DNA of 64,000 nucleotides, from assembly GCA_032629725.1 (NCBI GenBank), contig JAFEVB010000018.1, positions 1-64,000 on the forward strand. The letters are read 5' to 3'. The notes below the pieces were generated by a model, which worked only from the letters and a program-made list of their open reading frames with translations, ran no database searches and was not told where the DNA came from. Made by a program: the position numbers and the translations under genes. This DNA comes from Gremmenia infestans (taxonomy: Eukaryota > Ascomycota > Leotiomycetes > Helotiales > Hamatocanthoscyphaceae). Shown one piece after another: positions 9,871-20,850 of this stretch. Each line of letters starts with the position of its first letter. The stretch's first letter is position 1.

Positions 9871-12800
9871 AATTAGGTTTTTAGATAGTAGTAGCTTAAC
9901 TATAAAGTTTTATATAATAGATATCTAGAGAGTTTTTAGTATATTAGATAATTATATTATATTATATAAGATATATTATAAAGCTTTATTTTATAGATAA
10001 GTATTATATTTACTAATAACCTTTTTAACTATTACTTATATATTTAGAAAATAGTATTTTTATAAGATCCTCTTTTAGATTCTAGTATTTCTTTAATATT
10101 TATAAACTAGTAGCTTATATTATTCTTTAATAAATTTCTTTTAAATACTTTTAAAAATATATTTTTTATTTTTATATAGTAGAAGTTCTTTTATATTTCT
10201 TTAAAAGTATTAAAAGATATTTTTTACTATTATATTATCTTTATATACTAATTTTATTTTATTTATAAATAGGTTACTATTAATATAAGTTATAGCTATA
10301 ATTTATTATTTATTTAAGATAAGATTATTACTATCTTCCTAGAAGATTATAATACTTTTAGCTTCTTTTTTTATCTTATATCTTAGTTTTTAATTTAGTA
10401 TATTAGTATATATATTCTTTATCCTTTTTATATATTTAATTTATAAGTTATAAATAGTAAGTATCTTTATCTATCTTATTTATTATCTATTTAAGTTTTT
10501 AGTTATAATAAAGCTAATAAGATTCTTATAATTAGTAAGAATTATTACTAGGAAATTTACTTCTTAAAAATAAACTCTTTATTTCTATAATACTTTAACT
10601 ATTACTAGAAGCTTTTTATTATATATATTATAGTTAAGTTCTATAAATATTATCTTTCTAAAATAGTATACTACTAGATACTAACTACTATTCTTATATT
10701 TTTATATAAGTATTACTCTAATTATTCTATTTAATATATCTATTTTAGCTATTAATTTAAGTTCTAGTTAAAAGTTTTAGTAGATAGACTTTTTAGTAAA
10801 AGCTTACTTTAGCTCTTAAAATACCTTTTCTATTTTATTTATCTATTTAAACTTTTACTTTTTTCTTATTAGATCTATAAGTAATAGAGTCTTTTTTAAG
10901 TATAATTTAATAAATTTTTAGTAAAAGTTTATAAATCCTAGAAAAGATTATATCTATTTAACTATAATTAGTATTTTCTAGATAATAATTACTTAAACCT
11001 TTTTAGGATTTAGGCTAATTTTTCTTAGTATAATTATATAGTCTAGAAAAGTAATCTCTTTTATATAAAAGTTATACTTAAATAGCTTTAGATAAAACCT
11101 TTTTACTATAAGTACTTTTAAGATCTATATTATATATTCTATATATTACTTTTTATTATCTAAATATATTAGTATATTATTAAGATAATATATATAAAAC
11201 CTATCTAGAAAAGCTTTTAATATTTATAATTAACTTTCTAATAGGTTATTAGAGTATTAGTTAGCTTAAATAGTATAATTTAGTACTTATAGTAACTAAA
11301 TCTAGTTTAAAATACTATTTTCTATTTCTTATCTTTTATAATATAGATTAGATAGTATATATTTCTTATATCTAGCTATATAAAAATAACTACTTTTCTT
11401 AGATAACTTTATATATTATCTATTTAAAGTAGTAGATATTAGTTTTTAATAGTTATTTTATTTAGTTTTTAGTAATTAATATAAAATTAATCTAGTTTAT
11501 TTTTATTTTTTATAAATAGTATTAGTACTTCTAATAGAAAGTATAACTCTCTTATCTATTTTTTAAATAATACTTTTTTAATATACTTTTTCTATAGTTT
11601 TATTTCTTTTTTACTATACTAGTAAAGTAGCTTCTAAGAAGATTTATATTTTTTCTTAAGTAGTATCTTATAGTTTTATAATTAATATTTAGATAAAGCT
11701 TTCTTACTTTATAGATTATTAAATATCTATTTAAACTTTTTATATTATACTAGTATCTTTTTTCTAACCTTTTTATTATCTAGTAAAAAGTTTTAAATTA
11801 TATACTTTAGTATATTATAGAAAGTAGTACTAACCTCTTTATAGCTATATAGTTATTTTAATATATAGTTATATTAAATAAACTTTATCTTATAAGTTTT
11901 CTAGTTAATTTCTAGATTATATTATCTAATCTAAGAAATACTAAAAATAGTCTAGTTATTCTTAATTTAGATTATATCTAGACTAATTTCTTCTTAGTAG
12001 TCTCTAATTATTACTTATATAAATATAATCTTATATTTAACTATTTTTCTATCTTATTTAATTACTATCCTATTAATAATAGTAAGTAGATAAAGTTTTA
12101 TTTTCTCTTATATTAGTATATTAAGTCTTTTTATAGCTTCTAGTAAGATAAAGTTTCTTTATATACTAAAGTTAAGTATAATCTATAGTTTTTTTTCTTT
12201 AGTATAAATATTAAGTATTATATAGCTTTAATCTTTTATAGCTACTATTTATCTTCTAAAGTATTTTTTTTCTAAGATCTTATATTTTATAAATTAGTTT
12301 TTCTATAGCTAGTAACTACTTTCCTATCTTATTAATTAGTATAAAGTATTAAGTATAAATATGCTTTATACTTTATTACTAATATACTATTAGATAAAAA
12401 CTACTAGGTTTATAAGAAATAAAGAAAAGATTATTTTCCTCTAAATATATATACTTAATTCTTTACTAGAGATTTCCTATATCTTTTCTAGCTTTAAAAT
12501 TAAGCTAAGCTTTTATATTTCTTTTTTTAAAATACTTTTAATAATTCTTAGTTATTAGAGTATTCTAAAAATAACTTATTATATATCTTAATATATAATC
12601 TTATAGTAGGTACCTTTCTTAGGTTTCTTAGCTCTTAGCTAGCTCTCTATCTTAAAGGCTAGTTTAGTTTCTTTCTTAAGCTTCTACTAGTTTTCTATAG
12701 TAAGCTTATTACTAGCTATTATCTACTTCTTACTTATATTAGATAGCTAGTTTATAAAGTTCTAAAGTAGAAGTGCTTTTTCTTTTATTATATTAGTTTT

Positions 12801-14300
12801 CTAGCTTTTATACTTAAATAGTTATATACTATATTTCTACCTTTTTAGGTTAGATTATAGTACTATATCTAATATTTATATAGTAGCATTTAGGTTTTAT
12901 TTCTTTTAGTACCTTTTTTCTTTTTTCTATTTATAAAAGAATACTAAGTATCTAGATAGTCTATATTTAAAATAGAGTTCTTTTTAATATTACTTATTAC
13001 ACTTTTTCTTAAAAAGTAGATTTAGTTTTTTAGTAAATAGTATCTATTTCTATTAGGTTTTTCTAGTTTTTTCTTTTAGCTAATTCTTTTTTTTCTAACT
13101 ACTTACTAAAGTTATAGGTTTTCTTTTATTCTAAGAATCTTTTATAAAACTAATTATTAATCTTAATAGCTTTCTTAATTATCTTAGTTAAGATAGTTAA
13201 TTAATCTATTCTTATTAGCTTATTCTTAATAAAGTCTTTAAGCTTAGTATAGTATTAGCTTATTAGAGTATAGTTATCTTATCTAGCTATATTAGAGTAT
13301 TACTAGAACCTAGCTATATATTTAAAGGCTAATTTATTTTATCTTAGTTATTATAGTTTCTATTTAGCTATACTTTACTATTTAAAGTTACTAAAGATCT
13401 ATTAGATAGCTTTTTTAAATAATTTATAACTTATAAATATAATCTAGATTAAGGTTTTTATTTTAGTTATAACTTAATCTATATTTATTTTATTTACTAT
13501 AAAGTTATTAATATAGGTCTTAATCTAGTTAAAAGCTATATTTTAAAAGTAACTAATTATATAGATAACTTTTATAGCTTTAGTTCTAAATAGATATTAG
13601 TTAAATAAGATATAAATATCTATAAAGATAAGAAAGTTATCTAACTTACTTTTATCTTTATAGAATATATTAGATGCTCTAATAGTTATAGTCTGCTTCT
13701 ATATTATAAAAGGTTAGCTTAGTATCTAGATTAGAGCTAAAGTTAAGATTAGAGTTAAAGTTAAGATTAAAGTATTTTTCCTTTTAAAAGATCTAGTAGA
13801 TAATATTATTTTATTAATAAAAAGATAAATGCTTAAAGTATAATAATTACTAGACTTTTATAGTATTTAAGTAAGTCTAGTAACTTAAGTTAAGTTTCTA
13901 GATCTAGGTTATTATTAGATTAATATTAGTATTTATTAATATCTTATAGATTACTATACTTAAAAGTATAGCTTATTATAAAGTATAAAATAATAAGTAT
14001 ATATTAGAAAATACTATTTAAATTAAGTATAAAGCTTCTATCTATTAGATAATAATCTAGTTTTATATAAAACCTTTATACTTCTAGATTCTAATAGATT
14101 CTAGTAGACTATAGAGATTTTTATAGTTCCTCTTAGTCTATTATATAACTAATATAATAGAGAAACATCTTTTGCTTATATAAAGAAACCTATTTCTACT
14201 AAAGGTTTTTTTATATCTAAAGTTTAAATATTAAGTTTAAGATCTCTTTAGTTATATATTATATTTATAATATATAGCTTATATCTATAGTATAATTAAA
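9871..14300 (-). mobile_element. Heavily RIP-mutated Ty3/Gypsy LTR-retrotransposon relic
   Basis: The minus strand carries the decayed polyprotein of a Gypsy element. Around 11340-11000 the translation reads LDIRNIYYLI, then DRFYIYYLNNILIY, where functional relatives have (V/I)YLDDILIY: the two catalytic Asp codons are now Asn. Next comes a YNFYIKEITFL segment and, near 10930, SFLGFINFYQKFIK, the typical RT/RNase H connection (SFLGFANFYRRFI in relatives). RNase H and integrase would lie at lower coordinates (to about 9.9 kb) and gag/protease at higher ones (to about 13.5 kb), but these are too mutated to place. No flanking LTR pair could be seen. Stops are everywhere. Confidence 0.82.
13722..13772. 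repeat. 18-bp tandem repeat
   Basis: About 2.5 copies of AGATTAGAG(C/T)TAAAGTTA near the 5' side of the Gypsy relic. It is short, AT-rich and probably a replication-slippage product. Confidence 0.6.
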
Positions 14301-14302
14301 TA

Positions 14303-14904
14303 TAGTTATTTACTAAATCTATATTATTTTAAATTTTAATTACTTAATCTATATTATTTAATACTTTTATTACTTAATCTATATACTTTTTAGTTTCTAC
14401 TAGTAGCTTACTTTATTATACTTAGAAATAGCACTAGTATAATACTATACTATTTTTTACTAGTAATAAAGTCCTAGATATAAAATTAAAAAAGGTAATA
14501 ATAAGCTAGAAGTATTAGAATATATATATTATATAATTCTATCTATATATATAGTTTATTTATCTAGTCTAGTAATCTATAGTTTTATTATTATATTTAT
14601 AGGTATAAATACTAAGATTATAATAATAAAGTAAAAGGTCTTAATAATACTTAGTTATTAGAGCTAAGATTATATAGTTTATATAATATATATATTCTAA
14701 TAGAGTATATAAGCATTTATTATAGCTATATACTAGTATACTAATATTCTAGAAGATATATTAAGTTATAAGCTTCTACTACTAGTAGTAGATATATAAG
14801 TTTTAGTAAAAAAAAATTAAATAGTATAGATTAAGTAATATATATATTAAATAATTTAAATTAAGTAATTTAAATTTAAAATAATATAGAATTAGTAAAT
14901 AACC
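14303..14904. mobile_element. 602-bp terminal-inverted-repeat element, copy 1
   Basis: An AT-rich unit whose two ends are inverted copies of each other over about 75-80 bp. The left end reads GTTATTTACTAAATCTATAT and the right end is the reverse complement of GTTATTTACTAATTCTATAT. It has no coding capacity. The size and long TIRs resemble a MITE or a non-autonomous DNA transposon. The entire unit is repeated in opposite orientation at 15311-15914. No target-site duplication could be recognised. Confidence 0.75.
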
Positions 14905-15310
14905 GAATTAAGTAATATAATTCTACTATTTTAATAACTAGCTATAAACTTATTCTAATTAAGAACCTAATAGTTTAAAATAATAATTTTTAGCTTTTTA
15001 CTATTTATAATAACTTTATTACTATCTTTACTAGTAAAAAGATAAAAGATCTACTTATACTCTTTATTTCTAAGTTTATATAGTTAAATCTAGTAGTTAT
15101 AACTATAGAAGCCTATTTATTTAACTTTCTACTAGCTAAAAGTAATATCTAGATCTATATTTTATCTAGCTATACTATTTAGAAAAATATAAAATAGTAT
15201 AAAATTATAGTTTATAAGATCTTTACTAGCATTTTTAACTATCTAGATAGAATAGATTTTATAAAAAATAAAATATAAACTTTTAATAAAGATCTAACCT
15301 TTTTAAGTAT
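14905..15310. other. 406-bp spacer between the two inverted 602-bp elements
   Basis: AT-rich, no open reading frame of note. It forms the loop of the large palindrome at 14303-15914. I saw nothing that identifies it; it may be pre-existing degenerate sequence or part of a larger composite element. Confidence 0.6.
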
Positions 15311-15914
15311 AGTTATTTACTAATTCTATATTATTTTAAATTTAAATTACTTAATCTATATTATTTAATATATATATTACTTAATCTATACTATTTAATT
15401 TTTTTTTACTAAAACTTATATATCTACTACTAGTAGTAGAAGCTTATAACTTAATATATCTTCTAGGATATTAGTATACTAGTATATAGCTATAATAAAT
15501 ACTTATATACTTTATTAGAATATATATATTATATAAACTATATAATCTTAGCTCTAATAACTAAGTATTATTAAGACCTTTTACTTTATTACTATAATCT
15601 TAGTATTTATATCTATAAATATAATAATAAAACTATAGATTACTAAACTAGATAAATAAACTATATATATAGATAGAATTATATAATATATATATATTCT
15701 AATACTTCTAGCTTATTATTACCTTTTTTAATTTTATATCTAGAACTTTATTACTAGTAGATAATAGTATAGCATTATACTAGCGCTATTTCTAAGTATA
15801 ATAAAGCAAGCTACTAGTAGAAACTAAAAAGTGTATAGATTAAGTAATAAAAGTATTAAATAATATAGATTAAGTAATTAAAATTTAAAATAATATAGAT
15901 TTAGTAAATAACCA
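15311..15914. mobile_element. 602-bp terminal-inverted-repeat element, copy 2 (inverted)
   Basis: Reverse complement of copy 1 over its full length, with scattered transitions. It includes the diagnostic CTACTACTAGTAGTAGAAGC (from about 15428) and the GCACTAGTATAAT-related segment at the far end. Both boundaries match those of copy 1 (GTTATTTAC... and ...GTAAATAAC), so the two insertions have the same ends. Together they form an almost perfect 1.6-kb inverted repeat with a 406-bp loop. Confidence 0.75.
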
Positions 15915-16027
15915 TTTTAAGTAACCTATATTAGATTTTATTAGCTTAAAATTAGTTAAAATAAATAGCTAAATCTATTATAATTATATTTACTATACTT
16001 AAAAAAGCTGGCGCTACTATCTAAAAT

Positions 16028-16320
16028 AAGCTATATATAGCTAGCATTTTAGTACGGTGTAAAAAACACCATATAATACGCCAATGTCACGTGATGGGTC
16101 ATGTGACCAGTCCGTGATAATAACTACTTTAAAAGCTTTAAAAAGATATTAATATAATATTTTTCTTTTATAAATCTAATTTATATTAAACTTAGTCTCT
16201 TAGATTCCAACCAGATATATATTAACCTATCTCTTTATATATACCACTTAACCGCTTTAGTACTAGGCTAGCGCTATTCTATATAGTCTTAGACTTATAT
16301 AGAATATTAATAAAGTAAAT
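16028..16320 (+). mobile_element. Rearranged LINE scrap
   Basis: Two separate parts of the LINE at 2.2-8.3 kb occur here in plus orientation. Positions 16028-16085 match the ORF1-region sequence at about 6770-6840 (CTATATATAGCTAGCATTTTAGTACGGTGT and following, in reverse complement there). Positions 16190-16320 match the LINE 3' end (TTAGATTCCAACC..., ACTAGGCTAGCGC, TATATAGTCTTAGACTTATATAG) and end in an AAATAAATAATAAATAA tail. The ~100 bp between them is not LINE-like and contains GTCACGTGA and GTCATGTGAC. The piece is therefore internally deleted or the result of two events. Confidence 0.75.
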
Positions 16321-16820
16321 AAATAATAAATAAATTTTATTACTACTATATATTCTAAATAAAGTGATCTATAATAAAAGAGAGAACTGCTAGTATTAGG
16401 ATATATGGTTATATGCAGTCACATGACACTCGAGCTAATGACTAAGCGATGCAGAGGTATAATCTCTATTGTCTTATCTTCTATACTTAGCTAGAGAATA
16501 CTAGATACTAGTCAAGTCTACAGCACCTAGAATGCAGTAGAAGTGATCACACACCTGTGATACTAACACTTATCATATTACCCTTATATATATAAAATTC
16601 AGGATTGATTTCTATTTAAGGGTATCATATTTTGCTATATATCGACGATTTAATATACTTACATCACATTTTTGCAGGTGCGAAATGACCTAACATATCC
16701 ATCTAAACAAGATCTTATTACTCCATCCTATGCCTCCATGATATCCTCCTACTCCTAAACTCCTATCCCAATTCCGTACCACGAAGCGAACTAAAACAGT
16801 ATGCATTCACCCCGCCTTGC
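16321..16820. other. Boundary between repeat block and gene-rich DNA
   Basis: No gene. Composition shifts from AT-rich to balanced between about 16.4 and 16.75 kb. A perfect palindrome-like site GTCACATGAC lies at 16418-16427. The right end is the 3' flank of the minus-strand secreted-protein gene. Confidence 0.6.
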
Positions 16821-18185
16821 TCAGAGAGCTCGACGGCGTTGCAAAGCTGATGCAGCTGCAACTGGTGTTGCGGCGAAAGCGGGTGTCGCGGCTTGTGAGC
16901 CTATGTTGAAGGGAGCAGGTGAAAGTACTGATGGGGCCACGAAGACAACGCTTGAGCTGTTGCTTGGTGCTGGTGCCGATGCCGAGCTCATTGGAGCTGG
17001 ATTTTGTCCTGCTCGAGGGACTGTGGAGGTGGCAAGTGTGGTTGACTGGGAGCTCGCGACTGAGGCGCTTGCCCTGGAGCCTGAGCCTCCATCATGGACC
17101 GTGACTGTGACCGTGACGGTAAGCGGTGATTGCGCGTTGGAGGCAATGCTTGACTGTTGGGATGGGATCGCTGAGTATCCAGGTGTTTGGGCTGGTAGTA
17201 CCGATGACGCTGGTGCTGATCCCGATGCGACCGGCGATGAAGGGCTTCCAGATGCTTGTGGTGCAGCTGCCGGGGATGCGCCTGAAAGTGCCAGAGCTGC
17301 GGTTGGGTCGACCAACATTGCTTTGCCGAGCTGCTCTTTGATGGCTTCCGAGGTGACGAGCTGCTTTGCGACGAAGTCACCCACTTTTGGGATAGGGTTC
17401 GCGGTCAAGCCCACATCTAGACAAGTTGTGTAAGTTTCGTTGGTGGCAACTGCACCCGTGCTTGGGTCCAAGTGTGCAAAGTCCCACACCCAGTAAAAGG
17501 TATAGTTACCAGACGATCCGGCATCGGCCGGGATCTGGACGTCTGTCTGACACGGGATCTGGGTACTTTCGGGGTGCAAAGCTCTGCGGGCATCTCTAAG
17601 AGGGCGGTGGGTTGTGGGATTAGGATCATTGTCGGTGGCTGCCTGATAACATTGTCCATCGTCGAAATACCGGGTTGCAAGGAGTTTACCGCGCTTGTCG
17701 CCTCCTGTTCCGTCGGCATTCCACACCTTGTGGATCCCAAGAAATGTATCGCTGTTGGCTGGCTTTTTGGTGCCATAGACAAAGACAGTCCCATTACCGG
17801 CTGGTCGAATTGTGGATGTCGGCAGCGTAACATGGCCATTCTCATTGTATGTCATGGCTATGAAGTCACCGGCAGCTGCGTTCAGCATGTTGGATCCAGG
17901 AGTATATTTTCCGATGGCCTGGCTGTCTTTGCACATCAGGTCTGTGGAAAGTATCCCAGGAGGCGCTCTGCCGTTTGGGGGTAGGAGGTAAACCATGGGT
18001 AGGTCTGGATCGACACCAGCTGCTCGCGCGGTGAAGCCCCTTGGGTAACCAGGCAGTCCGGTGAAGGTACCATTTGAAGCAATACGATAGATCTCTTCGA
18101 CCCAGCTGTGTGCCTCAGTTGTGCTTGTGCAAGCCAGCAGTACAAGGGCTGCGAGGCCTGTCTTTGGAGAGATGGAAGATCTCAT
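16821..18185 (-). CDS. Secreted DUF7492-type protein with N-terminal His
   Basis: Single-exon gene for a 454-residue protein. Residues 1-25 are a classical signal peptide ending STTEA, so the predicted mature protein begins HSWVEEIYRI. Residues 26 to about 255 form a conserved fungal secreted domain with motifs GYPRGF (47-52), MVYLLPPNGR, DLMC, YNENGHVTLP (His118), LGIHKVW (His152), DGTGGDKRG, FDDGQCYQ and YTFYWVWD; I recognise this as the DUF7492 family. From about residue 300 it is a Ser/Thr/Pro/Ala-rich tail with a short TVTVTVTV run, probably O-glycosylated; no clear GPI signal. A mature N-terminal His is the hallmark of copper histidine-brace enzymes (LPMOs), but assigning that activity here is only a hypothesis. 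The gene lies 0.5 kb from the RIP-mutated block. The start is the only Met before the signal peptide. Confidence 0.85.
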   Translation of the reverse strand: MRSSISPKTGLAALVLLACTSTTEAHSWVEEIYRIASNGTFTGLPGYPRGFTARAAGVDPDLPMVYLLPPNGRAPPGILSTDLMCKDSQAIGKYTPGSNMLNAAAGDFIAMTYNENGHVTLPTSTIRPAGNGTVFVYGTKKPANSDTFLGIHKVWNADGTGGDKRGKLLATRYFDDGQCYQAATDNDPNPTTHRPLRDARRALHPESTQIPCQTDVQIPADAGSSGNYTFYWVWDFAHLDPSTGAVATNETYTTCLDVGLTANPIPKVGDFVAKQLVTSEAIKEQLGKAMLVDPTAALALSGASPAAAPQASGSPSSPVASGSAPASSVLPAQTPGYSAIPSQQSSIASNAQSPLTVTVTVTVHDGGSGSRASASVASSQSTTLATSTVPRAGQNPAPMSSASAPAPSNSSSVVFVAPSVLSPAPFNIGSQAATPAFAATPVAAASALQRRRAL

Positions 18186-19728
18186 GTTTGGTGGTATTCG
18201 CGTTGTGTTGTTGTGACTCGCCTGCGAGTACGATAACTTCCTGTGGATCTGCAGAATTTGCGTGGTGTTGAGTTGGAGTAAGTTCTGGATGATGGTGTAT
18301 TGGTGGAAGATGTGGGAAAAGTTTTAAAAGATGTAGAAAGGAATCAAAAGTGATTAAATAGTACCAACAAACAGCGCTGCTGAACAATGGTCTTGCGAAT
18401 GTAAGTATTGAGAACAATAACTAGGTATTGTGAATGGGGTTATTTGCTTTCCATTATTCACTCGGGAGGCTTAAAGACAGAAAGTGTGAAAAACAGCATG
18501 GTGACAATGGACCAACAAGGAAGAAAGAAAATGAGGAAATCTTGAACAGAAAGGTAACACTGATCGAGTTATAAGAAACAAAGACTCTCGTACCAACCAG
18601 AACAATGAATGGCATCTGAGTGGCATGGCAATTGTCGACTCACTCCCTGTCTGTAGTCAAAGCGAGGACAGTGATCGTCGCCCTATCGTCGGGCCTTAGC
18701 GAGGTTCTTTGAAGTTTCACGCCGAACTTTTCTACGGTTGGGGGGTGGGGTTAAGCAGGGGAGGGGTAGGAGGGGGCCGCTACGCGACTCCTGCGACAAT
18801 CGCTCAATCTCAAACGAGGGCCAGTCAAAGCTCCAAGATCTAGAAAGATGAGATGCTTACAGTGACATGGCACGTCCCAGCCAAAAATGTCAGGTCCTGG
18901 TGACTGGATGCCACAGTCTGGACTGTGGCGCCTATAGTACGGCATTTCCAAAATACCCACCTGCGGCAAGTACGCGTGAGAGCAAGAATGACTAGCATTC
19001 ACGCGCTGAGGTGCGTCTCCGAGAGGCTGAATAGTCTCGTACAGTAAAATGTGTACCTACCTCTGAACACAACTTTTGACCAGATAATGTAAACAGCACA
19101 ATATTATAGACCCGCGGACAGGTGGACATGCTCGCTCGGGGAGAGGATACTGGAACCGCGTGAGAAAGGGTCTTCGTCCTGTGACATGTAATTAAGCTCG
19201 CAAGGCCTCTCTCTGTTCGATGGCCGTCTCATCATCTCGCTCGTATATCTTGAAGACGCGACCAAGGTCTACTATACAAGGACCAGTGTCGTTTCGCGCG
19301 GCAAAGAAGTTGCACCTGGAAAGAACTGGGATTCATGAGGCGCCACGTTCCGGGTTTTCGCCATCAAATAAATAAATATGAGCCCCGACCTCCTCAAGAG
19401 CCCGGTCGCCTACTGTGAGGTATGCTTGCTTTGAATGCGTGTTGCTTGTCCGATTGCTGTGCAAGGACGTAGATACATCGTATCATGATCGAGTGAGGTG
19501 AGGTGAGAAGAAAGGAAGGAAGGAAGGGAGGAACGGGCGCCCCAGCTTTTTCTTCTTCTGGAGGCAAGATTTAGCGAGGGAATAACTTCTTTGTCCTAGC
19601 GACCTCTATCCTCTTCTTGTTGACACCAGGCATCGTTACATTGTCTCGAGAGGTAGTCACATATTCACATCTCACTTTCTGCCAGCCTGGCTTGTTTCCA
19701 ATCATTCAGCACTATCACAGATATTCAG
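18186..19728. other. Divergent intergenic region (1.5 kb)
   Basis: No gene supported. It separates two divergently transcribed genes and should hold both promoters. The part before the plus-strand gene contains a purine run with GGAAGGAAGGAAGGG (about 19514-19531) and pyrimidine-rich tracts (19545-19620), typical of fungal promoters. Short open frames on either strand look random. Confidence 0.6.
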
Positions 19729-20850
19729 ATGTCTGTTAGCTTCCTTGAATCATACACACCGGTAGATCGCTTTGCTGACTGTAAGATCCCTTTAACAGTC
19801 TTAGACATGGCTTATTCCTTGCCAAGCACGAGTTTCATCAGCAGTCGTGTCAATTCCTCGACTTTCTTGATCATTGAGGATGACAATTACGGAGAGCAGC
19901 CATACATCTACGTCAAGGTGTACCCAGACCACCTCCTGGTCACGGACACAGGCTGCAACAGTCCTCGATCTAAGAACCGGTCTCTGATTTCCCTCCGCCA
20001 ATATCTAGAAACATTTCCTCTCACCTCGAACAACCAACAGCCTCTAAATCCCAACGGAGTTAAGGCGTACGTTATACTTTGTTCTCATTGCCACTATGAT
20101 CATATCCTGGGAATCACACAGTTTCTGTCCGCCAAGCCTACCATTATTGCATCCGATTTCAATAAAGAATTTATTTTGAATGATTTACCGGAGCACTCAC
20201 TATGCAAATATATGAATACACCTACACCACAGTATACTATCACGCATTGGGCTAAACATCTGTCTTATTTTACTCTTACCGACATCCCTTTTCGTGTCCA
20301 ATTCATCCACACTCCAGGTCATACGCCGGATGCATTAGCTTGGTTTGACATTGATGAGAATCATCTCTACGTTGGAGATTCCTTCTACGAACGGAAACGA
20401 AGCACGAAAATTCCCGAGCTACCAGACAATGCTGGCCAAGCCCCCGGACTCCCTGCCTCGCAAGCTGCAATTATCTTCCCCGAAGAAGGCGGTAATTGGA
20501 TACAGTACATGTCATCACTGAACGTGCTTCTGTCCTTTGTTCTATACAAGAACGTGGAGTTGAGACGTCGCCATGGGCTCGGCCATGCATCAAATCCGCG
20601 CGTCAAAGTCGGCAGTGGCCATCTAACTCATGATGCTGATGCTGAGAAAATGCTTCTTGAAGTACGAGCAATGTTTGAGCGAATCATTGCTGGGAAAGTC
20701 CAAGTCATTAGTAGTGGCGTTAAGAGAGGAGTCATTAACGATTACTGGCTCGAGAGTGAGGACTCGAGATTCAGCGTTATGGCCCCTCGTCATCTTGCTG
20801 ATGAAGCGAGAAAGCATTTTCACCCCCAGAGCAAAAGCTGTCCCCCCTAG
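19729..20850 (+). CDS. Metallo-beta-lactamase-fold hydrolase
   Basis: Single-exon gene for a 373-residue protein with no signal peptide. The zinc-binding signature of the metallo-beta-lactamase superfamily is complete: HCHYDH (His120, His122, Asp124, His125), HTPGH (His194, with His198), GDS (Asp217) and a C-terminal GSGH (about residue 300). Such enzymes hydrolyse thioesters, lactones, phosphodiesters or related bonds using a di-metal centre; nothing here identifies the substrate. The spacing and DALAWF after HTPGHT are like fungal hydrolases of the glyoxalase II/lactamase-like type. A cytosolic location is likely. ATG at 19729 is the first in frame. Confidence 0.85.
   Translation: MSVSFLESYTPVDRFADCKIPLTVLDMAYSLPSTSFISSRVNSSTFLIIEDDNYGEQPYIYVKVYPDHLLVTDTGCNSPRSKNRSLISLRQYLETFPLTSNNQQPLNPNGVKAYVILCSHCHYDHILGITQFLSAKPTIIASDFNKEFILNDLPEHSLCKYMNTPTPQYTITHWAKHLSYFTLTDIPFRVQFIHTPGHTPDALAWFDIDENHLYVGDSFYERKRSTKIPELPDNAGQAPGLPASQAAIIFPEEGGNWIQYMSSLNVLLSFVLYKNVELRRRHGLGHASNPRVKVGSGHLTHDADAEKMLLEVRAMFERIIAGKVQVISSGVKRGVINDYWLESEDSRFSVMAPRHLADEARKHFHPQSKSCPP

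Larger units (their letters stand above)
1..16320. repeat. AT-rich, RIP-degraded transposon block
   Basis: About 16.3 kb with no intact gene. Base composition is strongly AT-rich except for an island at 2.25-9.85 kb. The whole block is full of TpA and of the tetranucleotide CTAG, and reading frames are cut by TAA/TAG stops every few codons. Where two copies of the same element can be compared (the LINE arms), they differ mainly by C-to-T and G-to-A transitions. This is the established signature of repeat-induced point mutation in Pezizomycotina. Such blocks are usually heterochromatic; that is inference here. The gene-rich sequence begins at about 16.6 kb, where base composition changes sharply. 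Confidence 0.93.

Noticed and set aside
9871..14300. LTR pair around the Gypsy relic
   Set aside because: I compared both flanks and could not find a direct repeat; the 602-bp units on the right are inverted and have their own TIRs, so they are not its LTRs.
16801..17433. 210-codon plus-strand open frame antisense to the secreted-protein gene
   Set aside because: It mirrors the codon structure of the real gene; it is Ala/Gly-rich with no recognisable domain or promoter.
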